Shown here piece by piece: positions 25,753 through 33,649 of a stretch of DNA of 64,000 nucleotides. The notes under the pieces are model-generated. The model was given only the letters and a program-made list of their open reading frames with translations. It did no database searches and was not told the origin of the DNA. The stretch comes from Amycolatopsis balhimycina FH 1894 (GTDB taxonomy: Bacteria; Actinomycetota; Actinomycetes; Mycobacteriales; Pseudonocardiaceae), in assembly GCF_000384295.1 (NCBI RefSeq), contig NZ_KB913037.1, positions 5,762,822 to 5,826,821 on the forward strand, written 5' to 3'. How positions within the stretch are numbered: position 1 is the first letter of the stretch; the number at the start of each line of letters is the position of its first letter. A program made the translations under genes and the position numbers.

Positions 25753-26202
25753 GTGAGCACGAAAGGTGAGCGGGCGAGGCGCGCCGGGTGGTGGATCACC
25801 CTCGGTGTCGCCTCGCTCCTCACCGTGATGTGCGTGTGCCTGCTGTTCGCGGCGATCCGCAACGACGGAGCGATCTCGGCTCAGCTGGGAACGGCGACGG
25901 CGACGGTCGACTCGGTGGCGTTCGACCGCACGATCATCCACTTCGAAACCCCGGACGGCATCGTCCACAGCCCGGCGAACGGCGTGCTGTACCCGGACGG
26001 CCTGGCGGCGGGCCAGCTGGTCCGCATCGAGTACGACGCATCGGACCCGGAACTGGCCCGGGTGGCCGGCCGCTCGGCGACGAACACGTTGCTGCCGCTG
26101 GGGAGTTTCGCGTTCTTCACGTGGCTGGTGGCCGGGCCGGCCTTGTGGTGGATCCGGCGGCAGAACAAACGCACCCGGGCCGAGCCGTCGGCGGCGGCCT
26201 GA
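25753..26202 (+). CDS. DUF3592-type membrane protein
   Basis: 149 aa, leaderless GTG start. One helix near 13-35, an extracytoplasmic beta region (TATVDSVAFDRTIIHFETPDGIVHSPANG ... GQLVRIEYDASDPELARV), then a second helix (about 113-133) and a basic tail. The GQLVRIEYDASDP segment is typical of DUF3592 proteins, small membrane proteins of unknown function. It stands alone between the M1 peptidase and a palindromic repeat. Confidence 0.8.
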   Translation: MSTKGERARRAGWWITLGVASLLTVMCVCLLFAAIRNDGAISAQLGTATATVDSVAFDRTIIHFETPDGIVHSPANGVLYPDGLAAGQLVRIEYDASDPELARVAGRSATNTLLPLGSFAFFTWLVAGPALWWIRRQNKRTRAEPSAAA

Positions 26203-26237
26203 CCAGCCGAAACCCCGCCCATCCCGGGAGTTTCGCA

Positions 26238-26294
26238 ACGCCGTGAACGACCCTTTCCTGTCGTCAGACGCCATGAACGAGTCGTTCACGGCGT
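26238..26294. repeat. Intergenic palindrome, second family (CGCCGTGAACGA)
   Basis: ACGCCGTGAACGA (26238-26250) and TCGTTCACGGCGT (26282-26294) form 13-bp perfect arms around 31 nt that contain a further half-copy, CGCCATGAACGA. It lies between two convergent genes and probably forms a bidirectional terminator. It shares the GTGAA core with the 30103 family but differs elsewhere. Confidence 0.7.
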
Positions 26295-26315
26295 CCGGCC
26301 ACCGGCCCAGCGAAC

Positions 26316-26873
26316 TCAGCCTGTCAGCGCCGGCCACCGGCGGCGCGTGATCTCGTACTCGACCTCGCCCTCCTCCGCCCCCGGGATCGGGTCGTCGTAC
26401 TCCGCGGCCGAAACGAACGCCCTCGCGAACGTCAGCCCAGCCGACGCCATCGTCGCGCGGGATGGCGTGTTCACCGCCATCGTCTGGGCGAAGATGCGAT
26501 CCAGGCCCAGCACCTCGAAGCCGTACCGGATCACCTCCAGCGAGCCTTCCCGGGCGTACCCCTGCCGCCACTGCCGGCGCAGCAGGCGATACCCCAATTC
26601 CGCTTCGCCCGAGACCTCCGGCTGGTCGGGGCCGTGGGGTGGGCGCAGGAGCCACCAGCCGACGAAGTCCTCGCCCGTGAAGCCCAGCCAAAAGCCGAAC
26701 CCCGGCGCGGTCGCCATCCGGCGGGCGTGCGCCCGCGAGACCTCGGCCCGGGTTGCCGCCCGGCCCGTCAGGTAGCGCATCACCTCCGGGTCGGAGTCCA
26801 GCTCGTACTCCAGCTCGAGGTGCTCGTCGGCCAGGGGCACCAGCGTGAGCCGCGGTGTGCGAAGCGTGCGCAT
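26316..26873 (-). CDS. GNAT family N-acetyltransferase (RimJ/RimL type)
   Basis: 185 aa. It begins MRTLRTPRLTLVPLADEHLELE and contains AELGYRLLRRQWRQGYAREGSLEVIRYGFEVLGLDRIFA, the acetyl-CoA binding motif of RimJ/RimL-like GNAT enzymes (Q/R-x-x-G-x-A/G), and NTPSRATMASAGL. Substrate unknown. A GAGGAT box 6 nt before the ATG suggests a leaderless transcript. It follows the IMPase-like gene by 30 nt on the same strand. Confidence 0.88.
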   Translation of the reverse strand: MRTLRTPRLTLVPLADEHLELEYELDSDPEVMRYLTGRAATRAEVSRAHARRMATAPGFGFWLGFTGEDFVGWWLLRPPHGPDQPEVSGEAELGYRLLRRQWRQGYAREGSLEVIRYGFEVLGLDRIFAQTMAVNTPSRATMASAGLTFARAFVSAAEYDDPIPGAEEGEVEYEITRRRWPALTG

Positions 26874-26903
26874 GTCCCGATCCTCACGGCGCGCGCAACC
26901 GGA

Positions 26904-27740
26904 TTAGCCCGCGTGGGCCGTCTCCTGCCACCACCCCAGCACCTCGTCCGCCACCCCCGGTGCCGCGACCAGCAGCCCGTCCGTCGGCAAAGCCGCGTCC
27001 TCCCCGTGCTTGTCCAGCACCACCGCGCCCGCCTCGATGGCCATCGCGACCGAGCCGGCCACGTCCCATTCGTGGTAGCTGTGCAGCACCGCCGCGGCCG
27101 CGTGGCCCAGCGCCACCTGGGCGATCGACAACGCCGCCGAGCCCAGTACCCGGACCCCCGCGTGCGCCGCCGCGGCCCGCTCGATGAACCCGCCCATTCC
27201 CGGCCATGGCCCCTTCCGGGCCAGCTCCGTGCACACCAGCGCTCCCGCCGTCACACAGCGGTCCGTCAGGTGGATCGGCTTGCCGTTGGCGCGGGCCCCG
27301 CGGCCACGCGCCGCCGCGTAGATCTGGGCTCGGTACGGGTCCGCCACCACCCCGACCACCGGGCCCGCGGCGTCGACCAGCGCCAGGCTGTAGGCGCACC
27401 ACGGCACCCCCGCGACGTAGTTCGCCGTGCCGTCGACCGAGTCGACCACCCAGCGGTACTCGGCGACGTCCGCGCCGTGGTCGGCGCCGAACTCGTGGCC
27501 CACCACCGGGATGCCCGGGAACTCCGCGGTCAGCACGCGTCGCGTGTGCCGCTCGAGGATCCGGTCGGTGTCGGTGACCCAGTCGAACGGCGAGTCCAGT
27601 GTCGAAGGGTGGGCGCCGCGGCCGGCGGTCGCGGTGATCACGTCGGTGGCGTCGTTGGCCAGCCGCCCGGCCACTTCGAGCGCCCTCGACACCAGGCCGG
27701 GCTCGACGGGCCGCGGCGGCCGGGAGGACAAGAGGGTCAT
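26904..27740 (-). CDS. Inositol monophosphatase-family protein with variant metal motifs
   Basis: 278 aa, a normal length for the family. Recognisable are SPFDWVTDTDRILERH (the VT.TD motif), VVDSVDGTANYVAGVPW (canonical DPIDGTxNF altered to DSVDGTANY) and HSYHEWDVAGSVAMAIEAGA (the WDxAG motif). The usual GEE motif appears as VVGHEFGADH, with only one of the two acidic residues. Mg-dependent phosphomonoesterase activity on inositol phosphate, histidinol phosphate or a nucleotide-type substrate is possible. In this setting next to mannosyltransferases a phosphatidylinositol mannoside link is tempting but unproven. Confidence 0.85.
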   Translation of the reverse strand: MTLLSSRPPRPVEPGLVSRALEVAGRLANDATDVITATAGRGAHPSTLDSPFDWVTDTDRILERHTRRVLTAEFPGIPVVGHEFGADHGADVAEYRWVVDSVDGTANYVAGVPWCAYSLALVDAAGPVVGVVADPYRAQIYAAARGRGARANGKPIHLTDRCVTAGALVCTELARKGPWPGMGGFIERAAAAHAGVRVLGSAALSIAQVALGHAAAAVLHSYHEWDVAGSVAMAIEAGAVVLDKHGEDAALPTDGLLVAAPGVADEVLGWWQETAHAG

Positions 27741-27869
27741 GCCTGCTTAGTCTGGGCCCCCCTGGTTTCCGGGACACGACCTTGAGATGACATGTCGTAG
27801 CCGATCTGTTCCGGCAGCGTTGGCCACAGCGTCACGCCGCCGCCAGGATCGGGTGCGATCGTCCAAGAC

Positions 27870-28988
27870 GTGCGAGTCGCCATAGTCACCGAAAGTTTCC
27901 TGCCCCAGGTGAACGGCGTGACCAACTCCGTCCTGCGGGTCGTCGAGCACCTGCGCGAACGCGCGCACGACGTGCTGATCATCGCCCCCGGTCCCGGCCC
28001 GGACTCCTACCGTGGCGCCCCGGTCGTCCGGATCCCCGCGCTCGACGTCCCCGGCGTCAGCTCCCTGCCGATCGGCCTGCCGACGCGCACGGTGCTGAAC
28101 GCGCTCACCGCGTTCGGCCCGGACGTCGTGCACCTGGCGTCGCCGTTCGTGGTCGGCGCGCGCGGGCTCGCCGCCGCGCGCCGGCTGAGAGTGCCGTCGA
28201 TCGCCGTCTACCAGACCGACATCGCCGGGTTCGCCGCCGCGTACGGCTTCGGCATCGGCGCGCGCGCCGCGTGGCGCTGGGTGCGGCGGCTGCACTCGCG
28301 GGCCGACCGGACGCTCGCGCCGTCCAGCGACTCGGTCGAGCAGCTGGAGCTGCACGGGGTACCGCGGGTGCACCGGTGGGCGCGCGGCGTCGACATCGAG
28401 CGGTTCTCCCCGGCGCACGCCGACCCGGCGCTGCGGGCCGAGCTGGCGCCGGACGGCGAACTGCTCGTCGGGTTCGTCGGCAGGCTGGCGCCCGAAAAGG
28501 AGGTCGACCGGCTCGCCGCGCTGGCCGGCGTGCCCGGGATCCGCGTGGTCGTCGTCGGCGACGGGCCCGAACTCGAAAACCTCAAGGAGCAGCTGCCCGG
28601 CGCGGCGTTCCTCGGCGCGAAGTACGGCGAAGACCTCTCGAAGGCGTACGCGAGCCTCGACGTCTTCGTCCACACCGGCCCGCACGAGACGTTCTGCCAG
28701 GCGGTGCAGGAGGCGATGGCCTCCGGCCTGCCCGTGCTCGCGCCGGACGCCGGTGGCCCGAAGGATCTCGTCCTGCCGGGCCGCACCGGCTACCTGCTGC
28801 CCGCGGACCGCGAGCTGTTCGGCCCGGCGCTGGTCGCGAAGGTCGGCGACCTGCGGGACGCGGCCCTGCGCGCCCGGCTCGGCGAGAAGGCACGCAAGGT
28901 CGTGCTGGGCCGTACCTGGCCCGCTGTGTGCCGCGAGCTGATGGGGCACTACGAAGCCGTGCAGGGCCGGGCCGCCCGCGCGGCCTGA
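27870..28988 (+). CDS. mgtA: GT4 glycosyltransferase, GDP-mannose-dependent alpha-mannosyltransferase MgtA-like
   Basis: 372 aa, GTG start 7 nt after GATCGT (leaderless pattern). GT-B fold, family GT4: N-terminal RVAIVTESFLPQVNGVTNSVLRV, and the nucleotide-sugar domain with VGFVGRLAPEKEVDRL and the EX7E motif in HETFCQAVQEAMASGLPVLAPDAGG. It resembles Rv0557 (MgtA), which transfers mannose from GDP-mannose to a glycolipid acceptor for lipomannan-type glycolipids at the cytoplasmic face. The assignment is supported by its place between menD and menG, as in mycobacteria; exact acceptor unknown. Confidence 0.85.
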   Translation: MRVAIVTESFLPQVNGVTNSVLRVVEHLRERAHDVLIIAPGPGPDSYRGAPVVRIPALDVPGVSSLPIGLPTRTVLNALTAFGPDVVHLASPFVVGARGLAAARRLRVPSIAVYQTDIAGFAAAYGFGIGARAAWRWVRRLHSRADRTLAPSSDSVEQLELHGVPRVHRWARGVDIERFSPAHADPALRAELAPDGELLVGFVGRLAPEKEVDRLAALAGVPGIRVVVVGDGPELENLKEQLPGAAFLGAKYGEDLSKAYASLDVFVHTGPHETFCQAVQEAMASGLPVLAPDAGGPKDLVLPGRTGYLLPADRELFGPALVAKVGDLRDAALRARLGEKARKVVLGRTWPAVCRELMGHYEAVQGRAARAA

Positions 28989-28991
28989 GCC

Positions 28992-30095
28992 GTGCACATC
29001 GTCCAGCTCGCGAACTTCTACGGGCCGCGTTCGGGCGGGCTGCGCACGGCGCTGCACCACCTCGGCGCCGGGTACGTCGCGAGTGGCCACCAGGTGACGC
29101 TCGTGGTGCCGGGCACCCGGTACGCCGACGAAGTCCTGCCGACCGGTGTCCGCCGGTTTTCCTTGCCCGCGCCCAAGATCCCGGCCACCGGCGGCTACCG
29201 CGCCGTCGACCCGCACCGGGTCCGCGCGGTGCTGCGGAAGCTCGAGCCGGATCGCCTGGAGGTGTCGGACCGGTTGACGCTGCGGGGGATGGGTGGCTGG
29301 GCGCGGCGCCACGGCGTCCCCAGCACGGTCATCTCCCACGAGCGCCTCGACCGCCTGCTGGAGCAGTTCCTGCTGCCCGAGCCGGTGGCGCGCCGCGTCG
29401 CCGACGTCGCGAACCGGCGGATGGCCGCGAGCTACGACACGGTCGTCTGCACGACGGCGTTCGCGCGCGCGGAGTTCGACCGGATCGCCGCGCCGAACGT
29501 CCGCCGGGTGCCGCTCGGCGTCGACCTCACGACGTTCCGGCCCGCCATGCGCGACGACGGCTGGCGCGCCGGCCTCGCCGGGGGAGCGGACGCGTTGCTC
29601 GTCCATTGTGGACGGTTGTCGCCGGAGAAGCACGTCGAGCGCAGTGTGGACACCGTCGCTTCGCTGACCGAGGCCGGCGCGAAGGTGCGGCTGGTCGTGG
29701 CGGGCGACGGGCCGCGGCGGCGTTCCTTGGAACGCCGGGCACGCGGCTTGCCGGTGACGTTCCTGGGTTTCCTGTCGGGACGCGACGACGTCGCGCGGCT
29801 CCTGGCCAGCGCCGACGTGTCGCTCGCGCCGGGCCCGCACGAGACCTTCGGGCTCGCCGCTTTGGAGGCGCTCGCGTCCGGGACGCCGGTGGTGGTGTCG
29901 GCGTCGTCGGCGCTGCGGGAGATCGTGCGACCGGGGTGCGGCGAGGCGGTCGACGACCACGCGCCGGCGTTCGCCTCGGCGGTGACGAACCTCCTGGAGA
30001 GCCCGGAAGACACGCGCCGCGCGGCAGCGCGAGCCCGCGCCGAGGAGTTCACCTGGCCCGCCGCCGTGGCCGGGATGCTGGCCACCTTCCGCTGA
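28992..30095 (+). CDS. GT4 family glycosyltransferase
   Basis: 367 aa, GTG start 3 nt after the mgtA-like stop, so co-transcribed. GT-B fold: HIVQLANFYGPRSGGLRTALHHLG at the N-terminus, LVHCGRLSPEKHVERSV and VAGDGPRRRSLERRA in the C-terminal domain, and the EX7E motif in HETFGLAALEALASGTPVVV. Donor and acceptor are not known. Pairing with an MgtA-like enzyme suggests successive sugar additions to one glycolipid. An intergenic palindrome begins 8 nt after the stop. Confidence 0.88.
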   Translation: MHIVQLANFYGPRSGGLRTALHHLGAGYVASGHQVTLVVPGTRYADEVLPTGVRRFSLPAPKIPATGGYRAVDPHRVRAVLRKLEPDRLEVSDRLTLRGMGGWARRHGVPSTVISHERLDRLLEQFLLPEPVARRVADVANRRMAASYDTVVCTTAFARAEFDRIAAPNVRRVPLGVDLTTFRPAMRDDGWRAGLAGGADALLVHCGRLSPEKHVERSVDTVASLTEAGAKVRLVVAGDGPRRRSLERRARGLPVTFLGFLSGRDDVARLLASADVSLAPGPHETFGLAALEALASGTPVVVSASSALREIVRPGCGEAVDDHAPAFASAVTNLLESPEDTRRAAARARAEEFTWPAAVAGMLATFR

Positions 30096-30102
30096 CGCCC
30101 AA

Positions 30103-30157
30103 GTTCGTGAAGGCCACCTTCCCGAACTACAAGTTCCTCAAGGTGGCCTTCACGAAC
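30103..30157. repeat. Intergenic palindrome family A, copy 1
   Basis: GTTCGTGAAGGCCACCTT (30103-30120) and its perfect reverse complement (30140-30157), 18-bp arms; the 19-nt centre still carries the family's AGTTCCTC. It begins 8 nt after the glycosyltransferase stop, and its right arm contains the marR TGA (30152-30150). Likely bidirectional terminator. Copies 2-4 are at 33327, 49610 and 58934. Confidence 0.85.
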
Positions 30158-30611
30158 CTTTGAGGCGGGTGTAGCCGGGGTGGACGCCCGGGGTGAGGTC
30201 CTGCTCGTCGGCGATCTTGGTCAGCAGTGCGTGCAGGGTCGCGCGTTCGCCTTCGGTGAGCGCGGCGGTCAGCGCGCGCTCGTGGGCCATCGACGTCAGG
30301 GCGATGCGGCTCATCAAAGCCCGGCCGTCCTCGCTCAGCTCCAGCGCGTAGAGCCGGCGGTCCCCGGGGTTGCGGTGCCGCTCGATCAGGCCGCGCTTCT
30401 CCAAGCCGTCGACCAGCGCCACCAGCCGCGTCGGCTGCGTGCCGAGCTGGGCCGCGATCGCCTGCTGGCTCTGGCCCGGCCGCGTCGCCACCAGCCGGAG
30501 GAGGCCGACCTGCGCCGGCGTCAGGTCCAGCTCCGCGATCCGCTCGGCGAACCGCTGGGCCGCGTGGGCGCCGACCTGGGCGAGCAGGAACGCGCTGCCG
30601 AAACCGTGCAT
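30150..30611 (-). CDS. MarR family transcriptional regulator
   Basis: 153 aa from the ATG at 30611, preferred to the TTG at 30635 because TACGGT lies 7 nt upstream. Winged helix: DLTPAQVGLLRLVATRPGQSQQAIAAQLGTQPTRLVALVDGLEKRGLIERHRNPGDRR is the standard MarR layout, with the RNPGDRR wing. It is divergent from a four-helix membrane protein, and a 20-bp perfect palindrome lies in the shared promoter, so it most likely represses that gene and itself. Its last codon and stop fall in the palindromic repeat. Confidence 0.93.
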   Translation of the reverse strand: MHGFGSAFLLAQVGAHAAQRFAERIAELDLTPAQVGLLRLVATRPGQSQQAIAAQLGTQPTRLVALVDGLEKRGLIERHRNPGDRRLYALELSEDGRALMSRIALTSMAHERALTAALTEGERATLHALLTKIADEQDLTPGVHPGYTRLKGS

Positions 30612-30628
30612 GGGTGGAACCGTAGCCG

Positions 30629-30657
30629 TTGACAATCGATTACACCAGTGTAATCGT
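30629..30657 (+). promoter_or_regulatory. MarR operator palindrome and overlapping promoter
   Basis: CGATTACAC CA GTGTAATCG (30637-30656) is a perfect palindrome with 9-bp arms and a 2-nt centre. A consensus TTGACA (30629-30634) sits just upstream and a TAATCG-like -10 lies within the right arm, so a bound MarR dimer would cover the promoter of the membrane protein at 30665. Confidence 0.75.
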
Positions 30658-30664
30658 TTATGGC

Positions 30665-31270
30665 ATGAAACGAATCGCCGTCATCGCCTACGGAGTCCTG
30701 ACCATCGCCGGGGGAGTCCTCGGTGCCGCCGGAACGCGTCCCGGCTCGTCCGCGGCCGAAGTCGCCGTCTACTACGCCGCCCACCAGGGCCTCGTCCAGC
30801 TGCTGGCCTTGGTCGTCTTCGGCGCCGGGCTGTCCCTCGCGGCATGGACGGCGGCCGAGAGACCACCGGCTCCCGGCTTCGCGGGCGGCCTGCTCGCCTC
30901 GGGTTCACTCCTGCTCAGCGGCCTGGCCATGTGGACGGCCGCCCAGAACGCCGATCCCGCAGTCGCCCGAGCCTTCACCTCGCTGTCGTTCGCCGCCGGA
31001 GCCTTCGGGTTCGCGGTGCCCCTCGCGCTGCTCATCGCGTCGGTCGCGCGGGCCCAAGCCAGGTGGTTGGCCATCACCGGTTACGTCATCGCCGCGCTGG
31101 CCGGGCTGTCGGTCTTCGGCATGCTCACGGACGTGCTCTACCCGCTGATCCCGGTAGGACGCTTCGGCGGCCTCATCTGGCTGGTGCTGGCGACGTTCGT
31201 GAAGCGCCCCGACTACCCGGACCCCGCCCCACCACCACCCTCAACGGACGGGCTTCGCCCGGCTGTCTAG
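30665..31270 (+). CDS. DUF4386-like membrane protein under MarR control
   Basis: 201 aa, ATG start. About six hydrophobic helices (for example VLTIAGGVLGAAG, QLLALVVFGAGLSLAAW, FGFAVPLALLIASVA, YVIAALAGLSVFGMLTDVLY). No transport motif is evident; a DUF4386 or similar uncharacterised family is the likely home. The divergent MarR gene and shared operator suggest the protein responds to a small hydrophobic molecule. Its C-terminal codons (PPPPSTDGLRPAV) are part of the promoter cassette for menG. Confidence 0.72.
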   Translation: MKRIAVIAYGVLTIAGGVLGAAGTRPGSSAAEVAVYYAAHQGLVQLLALVVFGAGLSLAAWTAAERPPAPGFAGGLLASGSLLLSGLAMWTAAQNADPAVARAFTSLSFAAGAFGFAVPLALLIASVARAQARWLAITGYVIAALAGLSVFGMLTDVLYPLIPVGRFGGLIWLVLATFVKRPDYPDPAPPPPSTDGLRPAV

Positions 31271-31275
31271 ATTCG
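31227..31275 (+). promoter_or_regulatory. Promoter cassette for menG, copy A of a duplicated 49-bp element
   Basis: Contains CCCTCAACGGACG, a GGGCTTCGCCC hairpin and TAGATT (31268-31273), the -10 box 6 nt before the menG ATG. 41 of 49 positions match the element at 31982-32029 ahead of the menJ-like gene. It overlaps the last codons of the preceding membrane protein. Confidence 0.7.
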
Positions 31276-31279
31276 ACCC

Positions 31280-31969
31280 ATGTCACGCGCAAGCCTGGAC
31301 AAGGACCCGCACGAAGTCGCCGCGATGTTCGACGGCGTCGCGTCCGGGTACGATCGGGCGAACTCGTTCATGACGTTCGGCTTCGACCGGCGCTGGCGCA
31401 CGACCACCGCCCGCGTGCTCGACGCCCGCCGCGGCGAGAAGGTCCTGGACCTCGCGGCCGGCACCGGCGTGTCCACCGTCGAGTACGCCCGCGGTGGCGC
31501 CTGGTGCCTGGCCGCGGACTTCTCGTTCGGCATGCTGCGCGCGGGCAAGCACCGCAACGTGCCGATGGTCGCGGCCGACGCGCTCAACCTGCCGTTCGCC
31601 GACGAGAGCTTCGACGCCGTGACGATCTCCCTCGCGCTGCGCAACTTCGTCGACACGAAGGCGGCGCTCACCGAGATCGCCCGGGTGGTCAAACCGGGCG
31701 GCCGCCTGGTGATCTGCGAGGTCTCGACCCCGCCGTTCGCGCCGATCCGGTTCGTCCACCGGCGGTTCATGCTGAAGCTGCTCACCTGGGTCGGCAAGCG
31801 GACGTCGTCCAACCCCGAGGCGTACTCCTACCTGGCCGAATCGATGCTGGCCTGGCCCGACCAGCGCACGCTCGGCGAGATCATCGCGAGCGCGGGCTGG
31901 GCCGACGTCGAGTGGTTGAACCTCACATTCGGCGTCGTGGCGATCCACCGCGCGCGCAAGCCTGCCTAA
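31280..31969 (+). CDS. menG: Demethylmenaquinone methyltransferase
   Basis: 229 aa, leaderless ATG start. Class I SAM methyltransferase of the UbiE/MenG family: [21 protein letters not shown] near the N-terminus, the SAM motif [16 protein letters not shown], and the UbiE signatures [24 protein letters not shown] and [16 protein letters not shown], then [22 protein letters not shown]. It methylates demethylmenaquinone in the last step to menaquinone. It is followed after 64 bp by the menJ-like reductase, which has a near-identical promoter, so the two are probably co-regulated rather than co-transcribed only. Confidence 0.96.
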   Translation: MSRASLDKDPHEVAAMFDGVASGYDRANSFMTFGFDRRWRTTTARVLDARRGEKVLDLAAGTGVSTVEYARGGAWCLAADFSFGMLRAGKHRNVPMVAADALNLPFADESFDAVTISLALRNFVDTKAALTEIARVVKPGGRLVICEVSTPPFAPIRFVHRRFMLKLLTWVGKRTSSNPEAYSYLAESMLAWPDQRTLGEIIASAGWADVEWLNLTFGVVAIHRARKPA

Positions 31970-31981
31970 CTCCGCCTTCCT

Positions 31982-32029
31982 CCCCGCCACCGCCCTCAAA
32001 GGAGGAGCTTCGCTCCGCTGTTAGATTCG
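31982..32029 (+). promoter_or_regulatory. Promoter cassette for the menJ-like gene, copy B of the duplicated element
   Basis: Contains CCCTCAAAGGAGG, a GGAGCTTCGCTCC hairpin and TAGATT (32022-32027), 6 nt before the ATG at 32034. Confidence 0.7.
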
Positions 32030-32033
32030 GCGT

Positions 32034-33320
32034 ATGACGCGACGCACCGCAGACCAGGACGCCGAAGTCATCGTCGTCGGCGCTGGACCCGCTGGGTCCA
32101 CCGTGGCCACTTACCTGGCCCGCGCGGGCGTCGACGTCCTCCTGCTGGAGAAGACCGAGTTCCCCCGCGAGAAGGTCTGCGGCGACGGCCTGACCCCGCG
32201 CGGCGTCAAGCAGTTGATCGACCTGGGCATCGACACGAGCGAGGACGCGGGCTGGGTGCACAGCCGCGGCCTGCGGATCCTCACCGGCGACTTGACGTTG
32301 GAACTCGACTGGCCGGACCTGACGAGCTACCCGCCGTACGGCGTTTCCCGCACCCGCCACGACTTCGACGACCTGCTCGCGAAGCTCGCGGTGAAGGCGG
32401 GCGCGCGGCTGTACGAGCGCACCACGGTCACCGGTGCGATCACCAGCCCGGCCGGGCGCGTGGTCGGCGTCGAGGCGAAGGTCGGCCCCGAGCGGACGTC
32501 GGTGAGCTACCGCGCGCCGCTCGTCCTGGCCTGCGACGGCGTCTCCGCGCGGCTCGCGCTGAGCGTCGGCATCCAGAAGAACGAGAAGCGACCGATGGGC
32601 GTCGCGGTGCGCCAGTACTACAAGAGCCCGCGCCACGACGACCCGTTCATCGAGGGGCACCTCGAGCTGTGGGACCGCTCCGACCCGCGGGACCCGAAGC
32701 TGCTGCCGGGCTACGGCTGGGCGTTCCCCCTCGGCGACGGCACGGTGAACGTCGGCCTCGGCATGCTCTCGACGTCGGCGTCGTTCCGGAACACCGACTA
32801 CCGCGCGCTGCTGCGCCAGTGGCTCGACGGGACGCCGGAGGAGTGGGGCTACCGCGAGGAGAACGCGATCGGCAAGGTCGGCGGCGCCGGCCTCCCGATG
32901 GGCTTCAACCGCACCCCGCACTACCGCGACGGCCTGCTGCTGCTCGGCGACGCCGGCGGCATGGTCAGCCCGTTCAACGGCGAAGGCATCTCGGCCGCGA
33001 TGGAGTCCGCGCAGATCGCGGCGGAGGTCGTCGTGCAGGCGCTCGCGCGGCGCGAAGGGCCTTCGCGGGAGCGGGCGCTGGAGGCGTACCCGCGCGCGGT
33101 CGGCGAGCTGATGGGCGGCTACTACCAGCTGGGCAACGTCTTCGCGAAGATCATCGGCAAGCCGAAGATCATGCACGCCTGCACCAAGTACGGGCTGCGC
33201 GTCAACAAGCTCCTCCCGTTGGTGTACAAGGGCTTGTCGGGCTGCTACGACGCCAAGGGCGGCGACGGCGTCGACCGCCTGATCGCGGCGCTCGCCCGGG
33301 TCACCCCCACCCCCCGCTGA
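32034..33320 (+). CDS. menJ: Geranylgeranyl reductase family flavoprotein, MenJ-like menaquinone reductase
   Basis: 428 aa, leaderless ATG start. FAD binding at the N-terminus (VIVVGAGPAGSTVATYLARAG), then LEKTEFPREKVCGDGLTPRGVKQL, VSRTRHDFDDLLAKLA and the C-terminal GDAGGMVSPFNGEGISAAMES motif of the geranylgeranyl reductase/PHBH family. In mycobacteria MenJ (Rv0561c) saturates one double bond of the menaquinone side chain; position next to menG supports the same role. A role on other prenyl lipids (GGPP) is the alternative. A palindromic terminator begins 7 nt after its stop. Confidence 0.92.
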   Translation: MTRRTADQDAEVIVVGAGPAGSTVATYLARAGVDVLLLEKTEFPREKVCGDGLTPRGVKQLIDLGIDTSEDAGWVHSRGLRILTGDLTLELDWPDLTSYPPYGVSRTRHDFDDLLAKLAVKAGARLYERTTVTGAITSPAGRVVGVEAKVGPERTSVSYRAPLVLACDGVSARLALSVGIQKNEKRPMGVAVRQYYKSPRHDDPFIEGHLELWDRSDPRDPKLLPGYGWAFPLGDGTVNVGLGMLSTSASFRNTDYRALLRQWLDGTPEEWGYREENAIGKVGGAGLPMGFNRTPHYRDGLLLLGDAGGMVSPFNGEGISAAMESAQIAAEVVVQALARREGPSRERALEAYPRAVGELMGGYYQLGNVFAKIIGKPKIMHACTKYGLRVNKLLPLVYKGLSGCYDAKGGDGVDRLIAALARVTPTPR

Positions 33321-33326
33321 CGTACT

Positions 33327-33377
33327 TCGTGAAGGCCACCTTGAGGAACTACAAGTTCCTCAAGGTGGCCTTCACGA
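33327..33377. repeat. Intergenic palindrome family A, copy 2
   Basis: Perfect 24-bp arms (33327-33350 and 33354-33377) starting TCGTGAAGGCCACCTTGAGG with a 3-nt loop ACA; the longest intact copy. Located 7 nt after the menJ-like stop; here no convergent gene uses it. Between this repeat and the nuo promoter (33378-33578) I see no gene I can support. Confidence 0.88.
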
Positions 33378-33578
33378 GCTGGACCTCGTGCGCGCGGACA
33401 CGCGAGTGGTCTGGCAAGTTGGCCGTGCGGTCAGTGGGATAGCTCACACGCCGGAGTCCGGATTGTCGGGCCTCGAGGCGATCTTGAGGACCCTTCGCGC
33501 AGGTCGCGCGGGCGACGTCAGCGCGTCGTGACAACGATGGCGCGGGAAGTTAGGCGACCCTTATAACACGGGGGCCTA

Positions 33579-33608
33579 GGGACAAGAGTGTGAGTCGCGT
33601 CCTAGACT
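33579..33608 (+). promoter_or_regulatory. nuoA: Probable nuo operon promoter
   Basis: TAGACT (33603-33608) as -10, with GGGACA (33579-33584) at 18-nt spacing as a weak -35. A TATAAC at 33562-33567 is a second candidate -10. The leader to nuoA would be about 200 nt and contains both Rex-like operators just after the transcription start. Confidence 0.5.
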
Positions 33609-33619
33609 CCCCCCATGCT

Positions 33620-33637
33620 TTGTGAATCGCTTCACAT
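33620..33637. promoter_or_regulatory. Rex operator-like site 1
   Basis: TTGTGAATCGCTTCACAT: TGTGAA and TTCACA arms with a 4-nt centre, one mismatch at the outer base from the full TTGTGAA-N4-TTCACAA consensus. Centre 32 bp from site 2. Confidence 0.85.
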
Positions 33638-33649
33638 CCGCGACGAGTG

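Noticed and set aside
33349..33534. 61-codon minus-strand frame ending in palindrome copy 2
   Set aside because: No ribosome binding site or -10 box, Arg-rich shadow-like composition, and unlike the other copies the stop is not at the CGTGAA position.
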